Shown here: one piece after another, positions 24,955-31,710 of the stretch
Layout of the letters: every line of letters begins with the position of its first letter
Numbering within the stretch: the first letter of the stretch is position 1
Assembly (NCBI RefSeq): GCF_900102085.1
Contig: NZ_FMVM01000016.1
Location: 62,001-126,000 of the forward strand
Length of the DNA stretch: 64,000 nucleotides
Source: Paenibacillus polysaccharolyticus
GTDB taxonomy: Bacteria > Bacillota > Bacilli > Paenibacillales > Paenibacillaceae
Reading direction: 5' to 3'
Translations under genes and position numbers: made by a program
Notes under the pieces: model-generated
Database searches by the model: none
Told to the model about the DNA's origin: nothing
What the model saw: only the letters and a program-made list of their open reading frames with translations

Positions 24955-25266
24955 TTACACCCAGATTCGCAAAATCCAGACCGCTGGCAACAGCCAAAAT
25001 GGAACAACTGGCATCAGTTTAACCAATGGATCTACCTCGGAAGTATTACTGAAGCTCATCCCCCAATCCCCGGAAAGAAAATGCTGCTCTGCCTGGGACT
25101 CTTCTGTAGGCTCTAAACCATACTTCTCCATAAGTATTTGCCTTGTCTGTTCATCCACCTTAACATCATTCCCTACACCGCTTGCCGCCACATGTGCACT
25201 GTTTATGTAAGTTAACATCATTAAACTCACTATTGAACATACGATATGTATCCATCTAAATCTCAT
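24955..25266 (-). CDS. Short protein resembling the N-terminal part of a DppB/OppB-type permease
   Basis: 103 aa. After a hydrophobic segment (IVCSIVSLMMLTYINSA) comes DEQTRQILMEKYGLEP and FLSGDWGMSFS, which parallels the KYGLD...GDLGxS stretch between TM1 and TM2 of dipeptide ABC permeases. A final hydrophobic helix (VVPFWLLPAVWILRIWV) then ends the protein. The inner-membrane transport domain is missing. AAGGAAGG precedes the ATG, so it may be expressed. Could be a decayed gene or a repurposed mini-protein. Confidence 0.6.
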   Translation of the reverse strand: MRFRWIHIVCSIVSLMMLTYINSAHVAASGVGNDVKVDEQTRQILMEKYGLEPTEESQAEQHFLSGDWGMSFSNTSEVDPLVKLMPVVPFWLLPAVWILRIWV

Positions 25267-25340
25267 ATGTATTCCTTCCTTTCTACTTCGAATCCATGAC
25301 CAAAGATCAGCGCAACACTCTGAACAACTTGTCTGATTGT

Positions 25341-25355
25341 ACATAATAATTGTGA
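25341..25355. promoter_or_regulatory. Candidate PerR/Fur-family box
   Basis: ACATAAT-A-ATTGTGA matches the 7-1-7 PerR consensus TTATAATnATTATAA at 10 of 14 positions. It lies between the divergent permease-like gene and manganese catalase, 200 bp before the latter. A weak match placed where a peroxide regulator would be sensible. Confidence 0.3.
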
Positions 25356-25555
25356 AAATGGAAATACCAAACGGTGAACCATTCAACACGTTCTTCAAGC
25401 ATTCGTGACAGATACGTGCATGACCCTTTAGACCCATTTCATAGTGAATCTGTTTAAAACATCCATATCCCGTGTAATGGGCTTTGACTGACCAAGCTGA
25501 ATCCAACGTCCGCCCGAGTCCATTTTCACCCCATATTCGAGGAGGTTATATCTGT

Positions 25556-26458
25556 ATGTTCAAACGTCTGGATGAAATTTTGATTGAAATTCCCAACGTC
25601 GAAAAGCCTGATCCCAATGCAGCAGCAGCTATACAGGAATTACTTGGTGGTAAATTTGGAGAAATGTCCACACTGAACAACTACCTCTACCAATCCTTTA
25701 ATTTTCGCTCCAAAGAAAAACTTAAACCATTCTACGACCTCGTCATGAGTATTACGGCCGAAGAATTAGGACACGTTGAGCTGGTATCCCATGGAATTAA
25801 CCATTGTCTCCGAGGATCAACCGAATATAAAGAACCTGATCAGACTCCGCTCGGTTCCGTCAAGGATGCAAGGCTATCGTATCATTTTCTGGCAGGTGCA
25901 CAAGGCGCGATGCCTTTTGATTCAATGGGCAATCCGTGGACAGGCGCCAATGTCTTCAACAGTGGCAATCTGGTAGAGGATTTGCTGCATAATTTCTTCC
26001 TCGAATGTGGGGCCCGTACGCACAAGATGAAAGTATACGAAATGACCGATCATCCCGCGGCTCGCGAAGTTGTCGGTTTCCTGCTCGTGCGTGGAGGTGT
26101 GCACGTGGTGGCTTATGCTAAAGCCATTGAAATTGCGACTGGTGTCAATGTGACCAAACTGATTCCGATCCCTTCTCTGGATAACAAAGCCTTCAACGAG
26201 GCTCGTAAATACGAAGAAAAAGGCGTACACACTAAGCTGTACACTTACAGTGACAAAGACTTCAATGCCATCGACCAAATCTGGAAAGGCACGCATCCCG
26301 AAGATGGACAACCTCTGGAGGTCATTCAGGGCATTCCGCAAGGCTTTCCGATTCCTGAAGCTCCGGCGGTGGAAGAAGAATTTGCACCAGGCATCTCACA
26401 CGAGGACTTCAAGGAGATTGCACGTCGCCTGAAAATGGCAGGGAATATTGTGGATTAA
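25556..26458 (+). CDS. Manganese catalase
   Basis: 300 aa ferritin-like di-manganese enzyme that dismutates hydrogen peroxide without heme. Ligand-bearing helices are visible: SITAEELGHVELVSHGIN (Glu, Glu, His), NLVEDLLHNFFLECGAR (Glu), and VRGGVHVVAYAKAI (His). The C-terminal tail is Glu/Pro-rich (PEAPAVEEE). Related Bacillus proteins include spore-coat CotJC and vegetative YdbD; no cotJA/B adjoins, so a vegetative role is more likely. GAGGAGG precedes the ATG. Confidence 0.94.
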   Translation: MFKRLDEILIEIPNVEKPDPNAAAAIQELLGGKFGEMSTLNNYLYQSFNFRSKEKLKPFYDLVMSITAEELGHVELVSHGINHCLRGSTEYKEPDQTPLGSVKDARLSYHFLAGAQGAMPFDSMGNPWTGANVFNSGNLVEDLLHNFFLECGARTHKMKVYEMTDHPAAREVVGFLLVRGGVHVVAYAKAIEIATGVNVTKLIPIPSLDNKAFNEARKYEEKGVHTKLYTYSDKDFNAIDQIWKGTHPEDGQPLEVIQGIPQGFPIPEAPAVEEEFAPGISHEDFKEIARRLKMAGNIVD

Positions 26459-26537
26459 GGAAACGGTTGTTAGCAGAATGTATGCTATTTTTTTAGCAGG
26501 TTGATTCCCCTATAACTGTAGTTAACCTATGTGAAGA

Positions 26538-26584
26538 AAAGCCCTCACCCTACTGTTAAAGGCAGTTAAGGTCTGAGGGCCTTT
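26538..26584. terminator. Bidirectional terminator between catalase and the DUF5071 gene
   Basis: AAAGCCCTCA pairs with TGAGGGCCTTT; inner CTTAACTGCC/GGCAGTTAAG-like pairing strengthens it. It is convergent to both genes. Confidence 0.75.
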
Positions 26585-26666
26585 AGAAATTAAATAAATA
26601 AATTGAGTATATGTAGTTAACTCCTTAACAAATCGCAATTTTCAGGTAAACGTGCCATTTCCATGG

Positions 26667-27050
26667 CTATAACTGGTTCAGCATAGGTATGATGACTTCG
26701 TCCAGTTCCTCAAGTATCTCGCTATCCGTGGGACATTCTATGATTCTTTCTAAATCAGGTTTTAACATACGCAGACATTCTAAAGGTAATCGAGAGATTA
26801 GCCCAGTCAGCATAAAATACTCCCAAGTACAGTCTCTTGTTTGAAATACATATTGAATATGAGGAATCAATTCGTCTCCGAATCTTAACAGCAAATCCTC
26901 CACGGGCTTCGAAATCGGCCAATTCCCATCCTGCAACCACTCCATAAGTTCGGGTAAAATATCTCTCAGTTCATCGTTACTCCGTTTGGCAAGTTTCTCT
27001 ACGGATTCGACATCAAATTTGTCTTTAGGTAACATCGTTCTGATATTCAT
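26667..27050 (-). CDS. DUF5071 domain protein (immunity-type)
   Basis: 127 aa acidic, all-helical protein: LPKDKFDVESVEKLAK, ELMEWLQDGNWPISKPVEDLLLRFG, WEYFMLTGLISRLP. This is the DUF5071 signature, frequent beside RHS/WapA polymorphic toxins. It is the last gene of the array of small unknown genes at 26.6-31.1 kb. A role as immunity protein is inferred from family and location only; no cognate toxin is present next to it. Confidence 0.75.
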   Translation of the reverse strand: MNIRTMLPKDKFDVESVEKLAKRSNDELRDILPELMEWLQDGNWPISKPVEDLLLRFGDELIPHIQYVFQTRDCTWEYFMLTGLISRLPLECLRMLKPDLERIIECPTDSEILEELDEVIIPMLNQL

Positions 27051-27192
27051 TCGCTATTCCTCCTCAGAATCGCTTTTTGAGCAGAGCTCTTATCTATGTG
27101 GAATGAGAAATAGTAATTATTCATGAACTACCTTCCTATTTATGTACTATCTATTATTGATCAGATTACCCATGATTCTTATTCTTATAAGA

Positions 27193-27951
27193 TCAACTAA
27201 AGACTAACGTTACACTTCCATCCGCTAGCACTTCTTTTAACTGTTGAAAATAACCCTCATTTGAACACCTTTCATGATCTACATTTTGAAGAACAATTCT
27301 GAATGGTGCTATCGCTCCAAATCCACCACAAAAGCAGTCGGACAAACTATCCAAGTTAAATCCATAGTATCCCCCTGGACCGTTAATTGCCTCACCTAAT
27401 GCACAATAAAAAGAAGCGGAGTCCTCAATGTTAGTCCCATCCATGTGATATATGCCATTCTGCCGCTCCTGAGAATGAAGCTGGGTTCCTCGATATAATC
27501 GGGCGACTTCTAGCCATCCGATTCGTTGTTTTGGAGATAGTCCCACCCATTCGTTCGTTTTAGCTAGAGGTTTTCTTCGCATATTCCAAATAAGCAGACT
27601 CTCTTCTGTTGCCACTTGGGACAAATCCCCAACCAGTTTAAACTGTGTTAAAACTTCATTAAATTCTGTAAATCGATTATATGAAAGAGGTTCTCTAAGT
27701 ACAAAATAATATGATCCTATCGGTTTCTCTTCGTGATCAAGAATAGTGATCTCTATATTGTTAACACTAATTTTTTTCTCTTTAGAGTGTGCTACAAACT
27801 CATCGTTATATCGAAAATGAACTAATGTTACTTTATGAAAGTCCTCATCACCAACGGTCTCGATACGGTTTCCAGTCAACCCAATCAAATCCAAAGATTT
27901 CCCAATGGTCAAACCACTCTCATCATCAACTAAAGAATACCGATTGATCAT
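27193..27951 (-). CDS. Barstar-domain protein with unknown N-terminal domain
   Basis: 252 aa. Residues ~165-252 match barstar (barnase inhibitor): IYHMDGTNIEDSASFYCALGEA, GGYYGFNLDSLSDCFCGG (the YYGxNLDALWDCL motif), and a final strand GSVTLVFS. Barstar blocks the RNase active site by its acidic second helix. The first 160 residues are beta-rich and unrecognised. The barstar part implies protection from a barnase-like RNase toxin, but no such toxin is encoded nearby. Confidence 0.78.
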   Translation of the reverse strand: MINRYSLVDDESGLTIGKSLDLIGLTGNRIETVGDEDFHKVTLVHFRYNDEFVAHSKEKKISVNNIEITILDHEEKPIGSYYFVLREPLSYNRFTEFNEVLTQFKLVGDLSQVATEESLLIWNMRRKPLAKTNEWVGLSPKQRIGWLEVARLYRGTQLHSQERQNGIYHMDGTNIEDSASFYCALGEAINGPGGYYGFNLDSLSDCFCGGFGAIAPFRIVLQNVDHERCSNEGYFQQLKEVLADGSVTLVFS

Positions 27952-28064
27952 CTAGTTTATAAGCTCCTTTAAATTTGCGTAAAGATTCACGTCTAACTCT
28001 TAACTTCTAGTAAAGCATATGCCCCCTAGAATTTCATCGGATAAACCAGAGTTTATTCCAATGT

Positions 28065-28274
28065 CTATTCTAAGAGGTTACACTTTAGGCAATAACTTAA
28101 TGCTGCAGATTCTACATTATGGGACTTAGCCCACTCTATTATCACATTTTGATCGAAGATTGTACCCTCACTTTTATTCCTTTTTGCACATAGTAAAAAT
28201 TCAGTAGATTCACTGGGCACTGGATGGAAATAAAAGAAAGACCTTAAGTATTGCCCCTCAAGGTCTTCTTCCAA
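28065..28274 (-). pseudogene. 3'-truncated copy of the gene at 30236-30577
   Basis: Residues ~38-63 (IFDQNVIIEWAKSHNVES, then YCLKC) repeat the start of the intact protein at 30577 (MFDQNVIVDWAKSHNVES, YCLSC) with near-identical DNA, but the start codon has become ACAATC and the frame ends six codons after the match (NLLE). Upstream residues (SFFYFHPVPSESTEFLL) come from different sequence. It is a duplication remnant, not an intact gene. Confidence 0.7.
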
Positions 28275-28278
28275 TTTT

Positions 28279-28497
28279 CTACTTTAATATGTGTTTTAAC
28301 TCTTGGTCAAGGTTATCAGTAAATTCAATAGAGTTTAATGCAACATTAAATCTAAAACCCCTTTGGCAGTTTTGTATCACTCCATCCGCTTTAGTAGCCT
28401 CAAATGTCCATACTGTACATTTAATTTTTTCATCTTCTTCAAGAGCATAGAATTCCAATTCATAGAGAAATTCAAATGTTGAAATCTCTACCTTACC
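28279..28497 (-). pseudogene. 5'-truncated fragment of an unknown gene
   Basis: A 72-codon open stretch without ATG, bounded upstream by TAA, with natural protein composition: FEFLYELEFYALEEDEKI, CTVWTFEATKADGVIQNC, FNVALNSIEF, LDQELKHILK. It looks like the C-terminal part of a small immunity-type gene that lost its 5' end. No family is recognised. Confidence 0.5.
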
Positions 28498-28555
28498 TTA
28501 CTAAACTTATTTGCTAATTGCATCTCAGAAATTAATGACCTTAATTTCGAAAACA

Positions 28556-28846
28556 TTAAGTCAATCCCAAACATATTGTTGTAATGATGTCGAGCAGGAA
28601 GCTGCCGCCTTGCACCAGGTACGACGTATCGCCGTCGCGGCTGAGGCCGAAAGGATCGACGTACGAAACAGGGTTTCCGTTTACGTATGCATAACGGTTC
28701 AGCGATTGCACCGCGCTGATCGTTCCCGTTACTACATCACGGTTCACGAAACGGCGGATTTCCGGGTTGTACTAGCGCGCCCTCATGTAGTAAAGGCCTT
28801 TCGGGGCGATCATCACGCCATCGCGAATGAATAAGATTAGCAACCC
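28556..28846 (-). pseudogene. RHS-repeat-associated core remnant with an in-frame amber codon
   Basis: The frame encodes RDGVM, GLYYMRAR, a TAG at 28772-28774, YNPEIRRFVNRD, then SLNRYAYVNGNPVSYVDPFGL: the canonical C-terminal RHS core that precedes a toxin tip. The TAG replaces the first Tyr of RARYYNP (a single C-to-G change in TAC). Upstream a stop at 28847 ends the match, and after DPFGLS only ~27 codons remain with no toxin domain. GC content is higher than in the neighbours. Confidence 0.85.
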
Positions 28847-28921
28847 TTAGCCATGCCGATTTACTTGGCACTAAACGGGGAGAGAAAAACCTTGAGGGTG
28901 TTAATCCCCGCGGTTTTAGCG

Positions 28922-29326
28922 TTAGTTATCAATTTCAGCTTTCATTTTGTAAAATAAATCTAAGTGGAACTTTTCTCTCTCCATTAATCCCACATGATGG
29001 TCGAAATTAAACGCGATTTCTTTATAGCCAAGGATCGTTGAAATTTGTTCGCGATTGGGTTCACCAATAAAATTGAAGTACCAAGAATTTGGAATTTTTT
29101 GATCAATAACTTCGAACCATTCATACGGAAACCATACCGGGTCAAGATTTAAATCGGGGTCCTGATGATCAACTTTCAATAAGTAAAACATGTAATTATC
29201 CCAATGGCCGATCGAATACACATTAAATGTTGCCCCAATAATTAATGACTCACATTGATAATTTATTGGGTAACCTGCCTTAGTGGATAATGAATCACTT
29301 TTATTAGATATACATTTCACTTTCAT
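28922..29326 (-). CDS. Hypothetical protein, probable immunity-type
   Basis: 134 aa, no signal peptide or membrane helix. Aromatic- and Asp-rich (FNVYSIGHWDNYMFYLL, PVWFPYEWFEVID, NSWYFNFIGEP), ending KFHLDLFYKMKAEIDN. No family is recognised. It lies between the RHS-core and HINT remnants, the place where immunity genes for RHS toxins sit. Its ATG is weakly served by AGAGAGG about 7 nt upstream. Confidence 0.6.
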   Translation of the reverse strand: MKVKCISNKSDSLSTKAGYPINYQCESLIIGATFNVYSIGHWDNYMFYLLKVDHQDPDLNLDPVWFPYEWFEVIDQKIPNSWYFNFIGEPNREQISTILGYKEIAFNFDHHVGLMEREKFHLDLFYKMKAEIDN

Positions 29327-29416
29327 AAAGTACCTCTCTAGGAATTACCTATCCTTAAATTTGAAATCATCATACTGCCTAGTTTAATATTATACACCCA
29401 ATGAATTTCTCCCCCA

Positions 29417-29572
29417 TTAGGTGTCTATCTTGAGCGTATTCCCATGGCTCTGAACAAGCAAGTCTCCAACCTTGAGATCATTGACAAACGTCCATTCTTT
29501 ACCTTTCACATAGAACGGATGAGTGAAGGTCGATTCAATCACTTGGTCGCCAATATGATCGCAAGTATCCGT
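29417..29572 (-). pseudogene. HINT (intein-like) domain remnant of a polymorphic toxin
   Basis: A 51-codon stretch reads IGDQVIESTFTHPFYVKGK, then DLKVGDLLVQSHGNTLKI and TAA. This is the THPFYV...DLKVGD pattern of pretoxin-HINT domains, which normally stand between an RHS core and the toxin tip and release it by self-cleavage. Stops upstream (TAA ATA TAA) and no start codon show it is broken. The first half of HINT with the catalytic Cys is absent. Confidence 0.75.
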
Positions 29573-29670
29573 TTATATTTACTGAAACTATTAATTGGTT
29601 TGCATTTCGGGGTCAACTATCCAATAATTCATTAAAGTGCAAAACCTCATCTCATTATTTTCCACAGAGA

Positions 29671-30015
29671 TCATTTGTTTACTTTCAAGGCTTGATTAAT
29701 TTTGTCCATATCTAATACTTCCCTACTGTGGTCTGCCACAGCATATATTTTCAGCCAGAATGCATCTTCTTCAGCATAACTTTCGATCGCCTCTCGAATA
29801 ATCTTTTCTGTTAATTCTTTAACTATAATATCGGGCTGCGCTGGAGGAATAAAGGAAACATCCTCTCTCTCCATAAATTCCGATAAACCGAAAGGAGTAG
29901 TACATACAAATGTGTAGGTGCTTCCATCCTCCAATTGAATAAACACATCACAATTTCCATTAGCAGGATTAAGTTGATCTAGCGGGGTCGGGAAGGTGAT
30001 GTTGCTGATTTTCAT
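29671..30015 (-). CDS. Hypothetical protein, probable immunity-type
   Basis: 114 aa, soluble and acidic. Begins MKISNITFPTPLDQLN, has CDVFIQLEDGSTYTFVCTTP and FIPPAQPDIIVKELTEKIIREAI, ends MDKINQALKVNK. No family is recognised with certainty. The ATG at 30015 has AGGTG about 9 nt upstream; an ATG three codons earlier is possible. Located in the toxin/immunity island. Confidence 0.6.
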   Translation of the reverse strand: MKISNITFPTPLDQLNPANGNCDVFIQLEDGSTYTFVCTTPFGLSEFMEREDVSFIPPAQPDIIVKELTEKIIREAIESYAEEDAFWLKIYAVADHSREVLDMDKINQALKVNK

Positions 30016-30235
30016 GACTACCACACCTTGACTTTCTTATTTGTTATAAATAATATTCCATATTTCTATAACCGATAATATAATCTTTACAATTCAGGCT
30101 GGAAGGTAGTTCCTCTTCCTATTCAGACCTTAAATTATGTATCTCCAAATTTAAAATAAATTCAATCACTTGATGCATAACTATTCGACTTACCTACAGT
30201 TCTTCCGTTACTTTTTTAGTAACATCCTTTGTGAC

Positions 30236-30577
30236 TTAATAAACTAACTGTTCTTGCCCATTAATCACTAACAGGTCATCGTAAATCTCCCCTGACATCC
30301 TATAAAACAACTCATATCTGCCAATTTCCTTTCCATCGTAAATGATGGGGACTAAGGCAATAATATGAGAATATTCAGGTTCATTCCAATTTATTATGCA
30401 ATAAACTTTTTCTAATTCTAGCATTAATTTTTCAGAGTAGTACTTTCCAAAATACAGTTTCTCGTCTTCTGGAGACTCTACCAAGTAGTTGTTTACGCAC
30501 GACAAGCAATAATTTCGTGCTGTAGATTCTACATTATGGGACTTAGCCCAATCTACTATCACATTTTGATCAAACAT
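30236..30577 (-). CDS. Hypothetical protein, intact copy of a duplicated gene
   Basis: 113 aa, soluble. Starts MFDQNVIVDWAKSHNVES with two Cys pairs nearby (YCLSC), then ESPEDEKLYFGKYYSEKLMLELEKVY, and ends LLVINGQEQLVY. GGAGG stands 4 nt before the ATG. It follows a broken gene by 10 bp in the same transcription direction. A truncated copy sits at 28065-28274. Likely an immunity protein by context; no family known to me. Confidence 0.65.
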   Translation of the reverse strand: MFDQNVIVDWAKSHNVESTARNYCLSCVNNYLVESPEDEKLYFGKYYSEKLMLELEKVYCIINWNEPEYSHIIALVPIIYDGKEIGRYELFYRMSGEIYDDLLVINGQEQLVY

Positions 30578-30587
30578 TTTACCTCCA

Positions 30588-31118
30588 CTAAAGCAAATTA
30601 AAATTAAACATATCCTTATTCGGAGTCACACCACTTTTCAGTTCAATTAAACAGGTATCATCGTCAATTGCAGGTTCATAACCAAATTTTACAGATTCAA
30701 CATCATAACGTTCCATAAATAGATAAAAATATTTCAATAATCCTAGACCCTTTTCTTTGTCAAAAATACGATCTTCGATTAATTCTATCTACGAAAAGTT
30801 AATCTCAACAGTTCCTGATTCTCCATCAAAACACAATAGAATAAGGAACTGTTCCAAAGTTATACCCAAACGAAGTTTATCTACAGTAATTGTACCCGTC
30901 CCCGGGATGGTAAAAAATTCAGAAAAGCTTGTTATGTCTTTAAACTCCTTATTTCTTTCTTCCTCATTATCATAAAAATTCGAAGATATAATATTATCTG
31001 GAGTAAGCTTGAAATCATGAAAGAGCATATTATTCAAATATTCCATTCTTAAGTCAAATACTACTTCAAGAGACTCCACATTTAACCTCTTATCATTTAT
31101 TTGAAATTTTCGATCCAT
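30588..31118 (-). pseudogene. Unknown gene interrupted by an in-frame TAG
   Basis: The 5' part (31118-30789, 109 codons) ends GTVEINFS-TAG. The same frame stays open for 66 more codons with natural composition (IELIEDRIFDKEKGLGLLKY, VESVKFGYEPAIDDD, NKDMFNFNLL) to TAG at 30588. A single amber at 30789-30791 therefore seems to split a ~176-aa protein. ATG at 31118 overlaps the stop of the upstream membrane gene (TGATG) and has AAAGGAAG upstream. Family unknown. Confidence 0.65.
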
Positions 31119-31438
31119 CACTTCCTTTTCCCACGCCACCAATACCTTCCCCACACGCCTAACACACCAAACAACAACAGCGCACAGTATGCCCAGGCAA
31201 ACAGCATAGCAAGCCCTAACCCGATGTTGGCATCCAAACGTTCATCGGTGATGTAGGTATACAATGCAAACATAAGAGGCACGGCGCCGATTATAAAAAG
31301 TCCCATAAACCAGCCAGCCAAGATACGAGGGGCGGATCCTTTGTCATTTCCCATCAGTTTACGAATTCCCCGCAATAACAACGATAAAATTAAAAGAAAA
31401 CCGAAACAGGTAAGTAGTATTTTAGTCAGATCTGACAT
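31118..31438 (-). CDS. Small membrane protein (3 TM)
   Basis: 106 aa with three hydrophobic segments: KILLTCFGFLLILSLLL, GWFMGLFIIGAVPLMFALY and LGLAMLFAWAYCALLLFGVLG, and a basic tail WRGKRK. Unknown function. GGGAGG lies 8 nt before the ATG. Its TGA overlaps the ATG of the broken downstream gene, so they were a coupled pair. It marks the upstream edge of the AT-rich island. Confidence 0.72.
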   Translation of the reverse strand: MSDLTKILLTCFGFLLILSLLLRGIRKLMGNDKGSAPRILAGWFMGLFIIGAVPLMFALYTYITDERLDANIGLGLAMLFAWAYCALLLFGVLGVWGRYWWRGKRK

Positions 31439-31593
31439 GTCAATTGCCTCCCAACGCTCCATTTTCTCCAGATGTTATGCCTGAAAGTCCCTAATCATGT
31501 ACCTGTTAAACCTATCCTACACTCCAGCCATAGCTTTGCCCATCATTACCCATTTTGGTGCCATATGATCGTACTTTTCCCTCCCTCCAAAAT

Positions 31594-31638
31594 AAAAAAA
31601 GACCACCGCCCTGACTCCTTCCAAGTCATGGACGATGG
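31594..31638 (-). terminator. Intrinsic terminator after the ABC exporter
   Basis: Minus-strand CCATCGTCC pairs with GGGCGGTGG (G-U allowed), inner TGACT/AGTCA, followed by TTTTTTT. About 70 bp past the stop. Confidence 0.85.
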
Positions 31639-31710
31639 CTCACTTATATAATTCAATGTGACACATATTCCTTCTAACTCAAATTTAACTCAATAAGCAA
31701 CGGAATCTGC

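Noticed and set aside
28511-28834. 107-aa plus-strand ORF over the RHS remnant
   Set aside because: Antisense of the RHS core; the minus strand carries the recognised motifs.
29444-29635. 63-aa plus-strand ORF
   Set aside because: Antisense of the HINT remnant, no ribosome site.
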